Assembly: GCA_002426555.1 (NCBI GenBank)
Contig: DIQU01000100.1
Location: forward strand, 1 to 5,976
DNA: 5,976 bases
Reading direction: 5' to 3'
Source: Firmicutes bacterium UBA5454
Lineage (GTDB): Bacteria; Bacillota; Clostridia; Caldicoprobacterales; DTU083
Position numbers and translations under genes: made by a program. Within the stretch, counting starts at the first letter, position 1. Each line of letters starts with the position of its first letter. Below the pieces are notes generated by a model, which was not told the DNA's origin, made no database searches, and saw only the letters and a list, made by a program, of their open reading frames with translations. Positions 1 through 5,976 of the stretch are shown here, piece by piece.

Positions 1-15
1 TATCAAACATCTACC

Positions 16-36
16 CGTATCTCGTATCTCGTATCA
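16..36. repeat. Three tandem heptamers just downstream of mtaB
   Basis: The plus strand carries CGTATCT (16-22), CGTATCT (23-29) and CGTATCA (30-36), with no spacer. Related units CCTATCA (46-52), CCTATTT (53-59) and CCTATCA (62-68) continue inside the 3' end of mtaB. TATCAAAC occurs at both 1-8 and 32-39. The leftmost 39 bases otherwise hold nothing I can identify: no hairpin with a U-run and no start of another gene. The array may extend beyond the left edge. Confidence 0.6.
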
Positions 37-39
37 AAC

Positions 40-1383
40 TTAATGCCTATCACCTATTTCCCCTATCAGTCCATGCTTACCAACTTTCTCCACCAAAACT
101 GGAAGCAGCTTCCCCTCCAGTTGCTTACCTTCTCCCTTTACTGCTGCTCGTATATATTCATTTGTGTATCCTTCATAAAATCCTTCCCATTTCGGATGCT
201 CTTCTTCAAACAAAACATCCACTTGCTTTCCGACAAAGCCCTCCATGAATCTTTGTTCCAGACGGCTGCCTAGAGCAATCAATTCTCTGCTTCGTTTTTC
301 CTTAATTTCAGATGACATCTGATTTTCATAGGAGGCAGCCGGTGTTCCTTTTCTGGGAGAATAGGGAAACACATGAATTCTGCTGAAGGCTGTATCTTCT
401 ACAAAACGCAGGGTTAGCACAAATTCTTCGTCAGTCTCCCCTGGAAAACCTACCATAATATCTGTTGTAACCGCTGCATTTGGAATTTCACTGCGCAAGC
501 CTTCTACAATTTCCCTATATTGAGCTGTAGTGTATCTTCTATTCATACGCTTCAATGTGGAATCACAACCGCTTTGCAATGAGATATGATAATGTCTGCA
601 TACCTTCTTCATATCTTTAACTACAGACACAAATTCCTTGCCTAATAAATTCGGTTCCAGAGAGCCAAGGCGGATGCGCTGAATTCCATCCACTGTATGA
701 ATGTCTTGTAAAAGTTCCAGCAAAGAAGTGGTCTTCAGATCCTTCCCATAGGAAGCTATATGAATACCTGTCAGCACGATTTCCTTATATCCACTGTCAG
801 CCAGACGTTTTACCTCTTCAAGCACACTAAGCGGCTGCCTGCTTCGAATTGGACCTCTGGCATAAGGAATAATACAGTAGGAGCAAAATTGATTGCAACC
901 TTCTTGAATTTTCAGTACTCCTCTGGTTTTACCTGAAAAGGTGGTGATTGGAGTATCTTCAAATTCGTGAACCTTCATGATGTCCTCTACGGCGTTGATA
1001 CTGCTGCCGGTAGCTTTTACCATATCCACATATTCGACGATTCGATTTCGGTTTTTCGCACCTAATGCTAGCCTTACCCCGGGTATGGACAGCACTTCTT
1101 CTGCATCCTGCTGGGCATAACAGCCTGCTGCAACAATTAGCGCATTGGGATTGGTTCGATGAGCCTTACGAATCATTTGCCTGGATTTTCTGTCTCCCAG
1201 CCTGGTTACTGTGCAGGTATTTATCACATATACATCAGATTCCTCCTGAAAATCTACAACCTGATAACCTTCTTTTTCAAACCTTTCCTGCATGGCTTCT
1301 GTGTCATATTGATTGGTTTTGCATCCCAATGTATAAAAGGCAGCCTTCTTAGAGGGAGCCGGCTCTCTGCTGTTTATATTCAT
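40..1383 (-). CDS. mtaB: tRNA t6A37 methylthiotransferase MtaB
   Basis: MtaB is a radical-SAM enzyme that inserts a methylthio group at C2 of N6-threonylcarbamoyladenosine 37 (making ms2t6A), stabilising codon-anticodon pairing in tRNAs reading ANN codons. From the ATG at 1383 the protein has 447 residues. The N-terminal methylthiotransferase domain holds the three cluster cysteines C21 (in TLGCKTNQYDTEAM), C57 (INTCTVT) and C88 (AAGCYAQ). The radical-SAM motif CNQFCSYC places C163, C167 and C170. GIHIASYGKDL (206-216) fits the MtaB/YqeV branch rather than MiaB. The TRAM RNA-binding domain occupies about 380-445. An N-terminal extension of about 12 residues precedes the usual KxAFYTLGCK start. 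A start at TTG 1398 would add five residues but fits the ribosome binding site badly. The last codons lie in a region of heptamer-like repeats. The gene starts within the rsmE stop and is the last gene in view. Confidence 0.95.
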   Translation of the reverse strand: MNINSREPAPSKKAAFYTLGCKTNQYDTEAMQERFEKEGYQVVDFQEESDVYVINTCTVTRLGDRKSRQMIRKAHRTNPNALIVAAGCYAQQDAEEVLSIPGVRLALGAKNRNRIVEYVDMVKATGSSINAVEDIMKVHEFEDTPITTFSGKTRGVLKIQEGCNQFCSYCIIPYARGPIRSRQPLSVLEEVKRLADSGYKEIVLTGIHIASYGKDLKTTSLLELLQDIHTVDGIQRIRLGSLEPNLLGKEFVSVVKDMKKVCRHYHISLQSGCDSTLKRMNRRYTTAQYREIVEGLRSEIPNAAVTTDIMVGFPGETDEEFVLTLRFVEDTAFSRIHVFPYSPRKGTPAASYENQMSSEIKEKRSRELIALGSRLEQRFMEGFVGKQVDVLFEEEHPKWEGFYEGYTNEYIRAAVKGEGKQLEGKLLPVLVEKVGKHGLIGEIGDRH

Positions 1384-2123
1384 TCCCATTCCCTCCAATG
1401 GTACATTATTGCTGCCAGTGCTGCCATTCCCGCTGTCTCCGTCCGCAAAATCCTGGAACCCAGGCTAACTGAAACCCATCCATGCTGTTTTGCCAGCTCT
1501 GATTCTGAATTATCCAGACCTCCCTCAGGTCCAACTAACATAGCTGTTGACTTCGGTGCAAATACCTGGCTGTGCAAAAGACTATGAAGACTTTGTTCTT
1601 TTTCCTCTTCCCAAAAAAGCAGTTTCAGATCTGCATTGCATTCATTAACAGCTTGCTGTATACCGATTGGTTCGTATATATGAGGAATTATTCCTCGTTT
1701 GCTTTGCTTTGCAGCTTCTTCTGCCACCTTCTGCCATCGCTGTACCTTTCTTCGCGCATCCCGGTCATCGGAAATACGCACCACGCTTCGCATGGTGGTG
1801 ATGGGCAATATCTCATAGATGCCCAGTTCTACACATTTCTGAATGATGGTTTCCATCTTGGAAGACTTTGGCAGAGCTTGAAGTAAACTTACCTCTATTT
1901 TCGGTTCCGCTTTGCTCGGGGCTTGACTAACAATTTTTACCTGTATCAAACTTTTATCTACAAACTGAATAACTGCTATATAATCCTTCCCTTGACTGTC
2001 ACACAAAATGATTTCTTCATCAATTCCAAGGCGAAGTACCTTTTGGATGTGCCAGGCATCATCTCCGGTGATTTTGCAGATGTTTCCCTGTATTTGCCCT
2101 GGTTCTACAAAAAACCTATGCAT
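1380..2123 (-). CDS. rsmE: 16S rRNA (uracil(1498)-N(3))-methyltransferase RsmE
   Basis: RsmE uses SAM to methylate N3 of U1498 in 16S rRNA, near the mRNA path of the decoding region. The protein has 247 residues, a normal length. The N-terminal PUA-like domain contains HIQKVLRL (25-32). The C-terminal SPOUT (trefoil-knot) domain shows KCVELGI (96-102), the helix EAAKQSKR (136-143), the knot loop VGPEGGL (197-203) and the SAM-binding LGSRILRTETA (221-231). All family motifs are present, with no sign of damage. The ATG at 2123 gives the typical MHRFFV start. It overlaps the prmA stop (ATGCATAG), and only a weak GGTGGTG lies upstream, so translation is probably coupled to prmA. The TGA stop overlaps the mtaB start as ATGA. 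Confidence 0.97.
   Translation of the reverse strand: MHRFFVEPGQIQGNICKITGDDAWHIQKVLRLGIDEEIILCDSQGKDYIAVIQFVDKSLIQVKIVSQAPSKAEPKIEVSLLQALPKSSKMETIIQKCVELGIYEILPITTMRSVVRISDDRDARRKVQRWQKVAEEAAKQSKRGIIPHIYEPIGIQQAVNECNADLKLLFWEEEKEQSLHSLLHSQVFAPKSTAMLVGPEGGLDNSESELAKQHGWVSVSLGSRILRTETAGMAALAAIMYHWREWE
1391..1396 (-). promoter_or_regulatory. Shine-Dalgarno that decides the mtaB start
   Basis: GGAGGG on the minus strand, inside the end of rsmE, lies 7 bases before the ATG at 1383, an ideal spacing. An in-frame TTG at 1398 and an ATG at 1389 also exist. The TTG sits directly against this purine run and the ATG is only 1 base after it, so both are poor choices. The ATG at 1383 forms ATGA with the rsmE stop, a common coupling arrangement. 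Confidence 0.75.
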
Positions 2124-3069
2124 TAAGCTTACACACCACCATGGTCCATTCTCCCTTTGTCTTTATTTCAAGTGCTTCCAAACCAGCTGTTCGCATCGCT
2201 TCCAATACATCCGGTAATCGTTCTCGTATAATTCCCGAAGCAATAAACAGACCCTTTGGCTTGAGACAGCTTCCTATGGATTCGGTCAGTTGAATTATTA
2301 CATCTGCTATTATGTTGGCAATGATCATATCATAGCGACCCTTGACAGGATCCAGCAGATTTCCGTGTATGACCTCCAAGCGGTCCTCCACATGATTTCT
2401 CCTGGCATTTTCCGCTGTCGCTTTCACTGCGTTGCTGTCTATATCAACCGCTGTTGCCTTTTCAGCTCCCAATAAAATCGCAGCTACAGCCAGCACTCCG
2501 GTACCGCAGCCAATGTCCGCAATATCTGCTCCTTTTTCAATATAGCGGTCGATAGCGTCCACACAAAGAGAAGTAGTTTCGTGGGTGCCTGTGCCGAAGG
2601 CCATCCCCGGGTCCATTTCCAATACAACCTCGCCATCTTCCAATGAGGGCATAGGTTCCCAGGATGGCTTGATTATCACACGATCACTGATTTTCATGGG
2701 TTTGTAGTATTTCTTCCAGTTATTGGCCCAGTCTTCTTCACTAATCGTTGTCAGCTTGATTTCCAGAGTACCTATATCCAATCCATAACTTTGATGACTC
2801 AGGTGTTCAAGCTTCTCTTTGATAGAGGCATATTTGTCAGCAAAGGAGGCATCGCTGCACAGATAAGCTTTTACCAGTACATCGTCTGACATATTGGTAA
2901 GAATGGATTCATCAAAATAATCCCAGCTGTGTTCTTCCTGCTGTGCCAATTCCACATCCTTAGGGTCTTCTATAATAACCCCGCGCACTCCCTCTTCGTA
3001 AAAAGCCTGGGCTGCCATGTCTGCGCCTTCCGTTGTGGTACTAACTGTAATTTCTATCCAATCCATCAT
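2116..3069 (-). CDS. prmA: Ribosomal protein L11 methyltransferase PrmA
   Basis: PrmA is a cytosolic SAM-dependent enzyme that methylates several amino groups of ribosomal protein L11. The protein has 317 residues (316 if the second ATG is used), the normal family length. The N-terminal L11-binding domain covers about 1-110, followed by the linker motif WANNWKKYYKP (114-124). The PrmA signature DPGMAFGTGTHETT is at 153-166. The Rossmann methyltransferase core shows SAM motif I ADIGCGTG (184-191), the acidic motif VDID (208-211) and ANIIADV (251-257), where the family carries its catalytic-pocket Asn. Family members usually begin with a single Met before a short xWxEI stretch, so the second ATG (3066) may be the true start. 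It lies 11 bases after dnaJ and overlaps rsmE by 8 bases. Loss of PrmA is well tolerated in E. coli, so the conserved position beside chaperones suggests a tuning role (inference). Confidence 0.97.
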   Translation of the reverse strand: MMDWIEITVSTTTEGADMAAQAFYEEGVRGVIIEDPKDVELAQQEEHSWDYFDESILTNMSDDVLVKAYLCSDASFADKYASIKEKLEHLSHQSYGLDIGTLEIKLTTISEEDWANNWKKYYKPMKISDRVIIKPSWEPMPSLEDGEVVLEMDPGMAFGTGTHETTSLCVDAIDRYIEKGADIADIGCGTGVLAVAAILLGAEKATAVDIDSNAVKATAENARRNHVEDRLEVIHGNLLDPVKGRYDMIIANIIADVIIQLTESIGSCLKPKGLFIASGIIRERLPDVLEAMRTAGLEALEIKTKGEWTMVVCKLNA

Positions 3070-3070
3070 G

Positions 3071-3080
3071 CACCTCCTCC
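3071..3080 (-). promoter_or_regulatory. Strong Shine-Dalgarno for prmA
   Basis: The minus strand reads GGAGGAGGTG, filling the dnaJ-prmA gap almost completely and being an extended match to the 16S anti-Shine-Dalgarno. Two tandem ATG codons follow at 3069 and 3066. The upstream GGAGG is spaced 6 bases from the first ATG. The downstream AGGAGG is spaced 6 bases from the second. The site therefore does not by itself choose between them. Confidence 0.85.
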
Positions 3081-4214
3081 TTATCCGCCAAATACATCCT
3101 TCATCTTATCAAAGAAGGACTTTTTCTGATCTGAATCACCTATCAGTTGATCAAATTGTTGAATAAGTTCTTTCTGTTTGTCATTTAGTTTCCTGGGCAC
3201 CTCAATGTTAACTGTTACATATAAATCGCCGAGAGTGTTTTCTCGTAAGCGCTGTATGCCTTGATTGCGCAAACGAAATACAGTTCCGGTTTGTGTTCCC
3301 TGGGGAATGGAATATTTAACCTTACCGCCCAGGGTCGGAACCTCTAATTCCGAGCCTAAAGCAGCTTGACCAAATGTAATGGGTACATCACAGTAAAGGT
3401 CGTATCCCTTTCTGACAAACAGCTTATGAGGCCGCACGGAGATGGAGACATAAAGGTCACCTGATGGTCCGCCTAATTCTCCAGCCTGCCCCTCGCCTCT
3501 TAATGTAATGGCTTGATTGTTATCTATTCCGGCAGGGATGGTTACACTTATTTTTCGTACCCGGCGGTTTTTCTTTCTTCCATGGCATTTGGGGCATGGA
3601 TTGGATATAATGGTTCCTTCCCCATTGCAGCGGCTGCAGGTCTGTACATTGATAAACCTTCCGAAGGCTGTGTTTTGTGCCTGCTGTACTTCACCGCTTC
3701 CATTACACGTCGGGCAGGTTTTGCTATCGCCAGGCTTTTTCGCGCCGCTTCCCTTACATTCGGGGCAGTCTTCCATCCGAACCACTTCAATTTCTTTCTT
3801 GGTTCCAAAGGCTGCCTCTTCAAAACTAATATCCAGATTATATTGAAGATCGGAGCCGCGAGCAGGTCTCCGCCTGTTTGTTCTTCTTGAACTACCGCCA
3901 AAACCCGAACCTCCAAAGAACATATCAAATATATCGCCAAATCCGCCTTCTCCAAAACCGCTGAAGTCAAATCCACCAAAGCCCTGACCTGTAGGACCGT
4001 CGTGACCAAATTGATCATATTGTGCCCGGGTTTCTGGATTACTCAGCACCTGATAGGCTTCATTGATCTCTTTAAATGAGGTCTCTGCATCTTTGTCCCC
4101 GGGGTTCAAGTCAGGATGATACTTTTTGGCCAGTTTTCGATAAGCCTTTTTCATATCATCCTCTGAAGCATCTTTTTTCAAACCTAATACTTCATAATAG
4201 TCTCGTTTTGCCAA
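3081..4214 (-). CDS. dnaJ: Chaperone protein DnaJ (Hsp40), TTG start
   Basis: DnaJ delivers unfolded substrates to DnaK and stimulates its ATPase. The protein has 377 residues, the full family length. The J domain covers about 1-70 with the essential HPD at 33-35. A Gly/Phe-rich linker follows (about 74-107). The zinc-binding domain has four repeats: CPECKGSG (150-157), CPTCNGSG (167-174), CSRCNGEG (193-200) and CPKCHGRK (207-214). The C-terminal substrate-binding domains begin near IPAG (226-229), and the tail is a Lys-rich SFFDKMKDVFGG. The fourth repeat keeps both cysteines but has Lys where the second Gly of CxxCxGxG is expected. The first codon is TTG, forced by the adjacent in-frame TAA, and gives the family-typical N-terminus MAKRDYYEVLG. 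The gene lies 109 bases after dnaK and 11 bases before prmA. Starting with TTG and sitting behind a hairpin, it is probably made in smaller amounts than DnaK. Confidence 0.98.
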   Translation of the reverse strand: MAKRDYYEVLGLKKDASEDDMKKAYRKLAKKYHPDLNPGDKDAETSFKEINEAYQVLSNPETRAQYDQFGHDGPTGQGFGGFDFSGFGEGGFGDIFDMFFGGSGFGGSSRRTNRRRPARGSDLQYNLDISFEEAAFGTKKEIEVVRMEDCPECKGSGAKKPGDSKTCPTCNGSGEVQQAQNTAFGRFINVQTCSRCNGEGTIISNPCPKCHGRKKNRRVRKISVTIPAGIDNNQAITLRGEGQAGELGGPSGDLYVSISVRPHKLFVRKGYDLYCDVPITFGQAALGSELEVPTLGGKVKYSIPQGTQTGTVFRLRNQGIQRLRENTLGDLYVTVNIEVPRKLNDKQKELIQQFDQLIGDSDQKKSFFDKMKDVFGG

Positions 4215-4216
4215 TT

Positions 4217-4230
4217 AAACCTTCACCGCC
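4217..4230 (-). promoter_or_regulatory. Ribosome binding site and boundary that fix the dnaJ start
   Basis: The minus strand reads GGCGGTGAAGG (4230-4220) and then TTTAA before the TTG start at 4214. The GGTG and AAGG elements lie about 9 and 5 bases from the start and are a moderate Shine-Dalgarno match. An in-frame TAA (4217-4215) sits directly before TTG, so no upstream start is possible. Any downstream start would cut into the J domain. Confidence 0.6.
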
Positions 4231-4239
4231 TATTTATGC

Positions 4240-4284
4240 AAAAAATCTTTGAAAAGGCCAAAGCATTTTGCCTTGGCCTTCTCA
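4240..4284 (-). terminator. Hairpin plus U-run between dnaK and dnaJ (partial terminator, attenuator or processing site)
   Basis: In the minus-strand RNA the arm UGAGAAGGCCAAGGCA (4284-4269) pairs without a break with 4265-4250, giving a 16-bp stem that closes on a 3-base AAA loop (4268-4266). Two of the pairs are G-U (4281/4253 and 4272/4262). On the plus strand those two positions would be A-C mismatches, so the structure fits minus-strand RNA best. The stem is followed by AAAGA and six U (4245-4240). The U-run sits about 5 bases beyond the stem base, so termination is probably incomplete, which suits a position inside an operon. A hairpin here could lower dnaJ and downstream expression, or protect the 3' end of a processed dnaK mRNA. 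The structure is read directly from sequence; the function is inferred. Confidence 0.65.
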
Positions 4285-4312
4285 TTATACCTGAATTATC
4301 TGCTATAGTCCA
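4284..4312 (-). promoter_or_regulatory. Possible sigma-A-type promoter upstream of dnaJ
   Basis: A perfect -10 hexamer TATAAT lies at 4289-4284 on the minus strand. A 17-base spacer separates it from TGGACT (4312-4307), which matches TTGACA at four of six positions. Start of transcription would fall near 4277, inside the left arm of the hairpin, so an RNA made here would lack the outer base pairs of that stem. This could supply dnaJ-prmA-rsmE-mtaB independently of the heat-shock promoter expected upstream of hrcA. The region is AT-rich, so a chance match is quite possible. Confidence 0.3.
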
Positions 4313-4323
4313 TAATACATTGA

Positions 4324-5976
4324 CTAGTTGTTATCGCCGTTATTATCGTCATCGTCCACTACTTCATAATCAGCATCCACCACATTGTCGTCATTTCCAG
4401 CCTGACCCGCTCCTGGATCTCCTCCTGGAGCACCGCCAGCTCCTTCTGTCTGTTGATAGACTTTACCAAAGACTTCATATGATACCTGGGTTAGCTTTTC
4501 AGTTGCTTCCTTTATGGCATCTATATTGTCAGACTCCAGAGCCTTTTTCAAATCATCCAGTTCTGCCTGGATTTTTGACTTGTCAGAAGAATCTATTTTA
4601 TCTTCCAGCTCTTTAAGGCTCTTCTCAGTATTATAAACCAGGGAGTCCGCGTTGTTACGGGTTTCTACTTCATCCCTGCGTTTTTTGTCTTCCTCGGCAA
4701 AACGCTCGGCTTCCTTGACTGCCTTGTCAATTTCATCATCAGAGAGATTGGATGAAGCAGTTATGGTGATTTTCTGCTCATTTCCTGTTCCCTTATCCTT
4801 TGCAGAGACATTAACAATACCATTGGCATCGATGTCAAAGGTTACTTCGATTTGTGGAACACCTCTGGGAGCAGACGGAATTCCAGTTAACTGGAATCGA
4901 CCCAATGTCTTGTTGTAGGCTGCCATTTCTCTTTCTCCCTGGAGGACATGAATCTCAACACTGGTCTGACCATCTGCTGCAGTAGAAAAGATCTGGCTCT
5001 TATGAGCAGGGATGGTGGTATTTCTTTCGATGAGCTTGGTGGAGATGCCGCCCATGGTTTCAATACCCAGTGAAAGCGGTGTTACATCCAAGAGCAGGAC
5101 ATCTTTAATTTCGCCGCCTAATACACCGGCCTGTATGGCAGCGCCGATAGCAACGCACTCATCAGGGTTGATGCCTTTATGAGGTTCTTTGCCTGTAATC
5201 TTCTTAACCGATTCCTGTACGGCTGGAATTCGGGTGGAGCCTCCTACAAGTATTACCTTGTCGACTTCTCCGGAACTAAGCCCGGCATCTTTCAGAGCAT
5301 TACGCAGGGGTACTGTAGTCTTTTCCACCAGATCAGCGGTAATTTCATTGAATTTTGCCCGGGTAAGAGTAATGTCCAGATGTTTGGGACCTGAGGCATC
5401 AGCTGTGATAAATGGTAGGTTGATGTTACTGGTCATGACACCTGATAACTCCACCTTTGCCTTTTCTGCAGCTTCCTTTAGACGCTGCATTGCCATTTTA
5501 TCCTTCCGCAGATCTACACCGCTTTCTTTTTGGAATTCAACAGCCAGATAATCAATTATTCTGTCGTCGAAATCGTCACCGCCCAGCCTGTTATTGCCAC
5601 TGGTAGCCAGCACTTCAAAAACACCGTCCCCGATTTCCAAAATGGAAACATCAAAGGTACCGCCTCCCAGGTCGTATACCAGTATTTTGTGATTGTCTTC
5701 CTTGTCCAGACCATACGCCAGTGAGGCAGCTGTCGGCTCGTTGATAATTCTAAGGACTTCCAGACCGGCAATTTTACCTGCATCCTTGGTAGCCTGTCTT
5801 TGGCTGTCACCAAAATAAGCAGGTACGGTAATAACCGCCTGGGTTACCGTTTCTCCCAAGTATGCCTCGGCGTCCTGCTTCAGCTTGCCGAGTATCATTG
5901 CGGACAACTCCTGCGGGGTATATTCCTTTTTACCCACCTTTACCTTGAAATTGGAACCCATTTCCCTTTTGATGGA
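4324..5976 (-). CDS. dnaK: Chaperone protein DnaK (Hsp70), 5' end truncated by the window edge
   Basis: This is the ATP-dependent cytosolic Hsp70 chaperone, which binds exposed hydrophobic segments and works in a cycle with DnaJ and GrpE. The window holds 550 C-terminal residues ending at TAG (4326-4324). The frame stays open to the right edge with SIKRE before the first visible Met (5961), so that Met is internal. About 75 residues are missing, including the first phosphate loop (inferred from family length of about 610-640). In fragment numbering, the phosphate-2 loop YDLGGGTFD is near 101-109, the adenosine motif VILVGGSTR near 241-249, and the interdomain linker DVLLLDVTP near 292-300. 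The beta substrate-binding domain then runs to about 400, followed by the helical lid, a Gly/Ala/Pro-rich tail and the conserved acidic end VVDADYEVVDDDD. The segment after SIKREMG lacks the insert of about two dozen residues found in proteobacterial DnaK, as expected for Gram-positive lineages. dnaJ follows after 109 bases. Confidence 0.97.
   Translation of the reverse strand, partial: SIKREMGSNFKVKVGKKEYTPQELSAMILGKLKQDAEAYLGETVTQAVITVPAYFGDSQRQATKDAGKIAGLEVLRIINEPTAASLAYGLDKEDNHKILVYDLGGGTFDVSILEIGDGVFEVLATSGNNRLGGDDFDDRIIDYLAVEFQKESGVDLRKDKMAMQRLKEAAEKAKVELSGVMTSNINLPFITADASGPKHLDITLTRAKFNEITADLVEKTTVPLRNALKDAGLSSGEVDKVILVGGSTRIPAVQESVKKITGKEPHKGINPDECVAIGAAIQAGVLGGEIKDVLLLDVTPLSLGIETMGGISTKLIERNTTIPAHKSQIFSTAADGQTSVEIHVLQGEREMAAYNKTLGRFQLTGIPSAPRGVPQIEVTFDIDANGIVNVSAKDKGTGNEQKITITASSNLSDDEIDKAVKEAERFAEEDKKRRDEVETRNNADSLVYNTEKSLKELEDKIDSSDKSKIQAELDDLKKALESDNIDAIKEATEKLTQVSYEVFGKVYQQTEGAGGAPGGDPGAGQAGNDDNVVDADYEVVDDDDNNGDNN

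Noticed and set aside
1..39. Transcription terminator after mtaB
   Set aside because: No inverted repeat followed by a U-run is present in the available 39 bases. The operon may continue or terminate beyond the left edge.
412..420. GGTTAGCAC resembling half of a CIRCE heat-shock operator
   Set aside because: It lies inside mtaB coding sequence and has no GAGTGCTAA partner at the required 9-base spacing. The CIRCE element is expected upstream of hrcA, outside the window.
1159..1587. Plus-strand open frame of 142 codons opposite mtaB and rsmE, and similar frames at 3513-3890 and 5189-5551
   Set aside because: They lie entirely opposite well-conserved genes, have no convincing ribosome binding site, and encode low-complexity Leu/Ser/Phe/Cys-rich sequence typical of antisense shadows.
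3548..4018. Minus-strand open frame of 156 codons inside dnaJ in another frame
   Set aside because: dnaJ is intact in its own frame with all motifs. The alternative product has no recognisable domain and no start signal.
4380..4450. Gly/Ala/Pro-rich and Asp/Asn-rich stretch near the end of dnaK as a frameshift or foreign insertion
   Set aside because: A flexible low-complexity tail ending in a conserved acidic motif is normal for bacterial DnaK.
5556..5813. Minus-strand open frame of 85 codons inside dnaK
   Set aside because: It overlaps the conserved ATPase domain in a different frame, and its product shows no family resemblance.
5959..5961. ATG at 5961 as the start of dnaK
   Set aside because: The frame stays open upstream to the window edge with the conserved SIKRE, and the first phosphate loop would be missing. 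The gene is cut by the window, not naturally short.

Overview
The window is a compact, single-strand housekeeping cluster. All five genes lie on the minus strand and read from right to left: dnaK (5' end cut by the window edge), dnaJ, prmA, rsmE and mtaB. This gene order, normally preceded by hrcA and grpE, is the classic heat-shock operon layout of Bacillota, especially Clostridia. Three other things point the same way: the DnaK fragment lacks the N-terminal-lobe insert of proteobacterial DnaK, the Shine-Dalgarno sequences are strong, and the composition is somewhat AT-rich. The likely source is an anaerobic Clostridia-type bacterium. I cannot name the genus from the sequence.

Layout from right to left (direction of transcription). 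Bases 5976-4324 are dnaK, missing roughly its first 75 codons. Bases 4323-4215 are the only real intergenic gap. It holds a long hairpin with a downstream U-run and a possible sigma-A-type promoter overlapping it. Bases 4214-3081 are dnaJ, which starts at TTG. An 11-base gap made almost entirely of a strong Shine-Dalgarno leads to prmA (3069-2116). prmA overlaps rsmE (2123-1380) by 8 bases, and rsmE overlaps mtaB (best start 1383, end 40) by ATGA. Bases 1-39 hold a short 7-base tandem repeat whose looser units continue into the last codons of mtaB.

The genes form a protein-quality and translation-quality unit. DnaK and its co-chaperone DnaJ fold nascent and damaged proteins. PrmA methylates ribosomal protein L11, RsmE methylates U1498 of 16S rRNA, and MtaB adds a methylthio group to t6A37 in tRNAs reading ANN codons. 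The tight spacing and overlaps of the last three genes imply one mRNA with translational coupling. The hairpin between dnaK and dnaJ, together with the weak TTG start of dnaJ, looks like a device to keep DnaK in excess over everything downstream.

I found no mobile element, CRISPR array, RNA gene or unknown gene, and no evidence of a new biological system. The points worth a second look are the dnaK-dnaJ regulatory gap and the heptamer repeat at the 3' end of mtaB.
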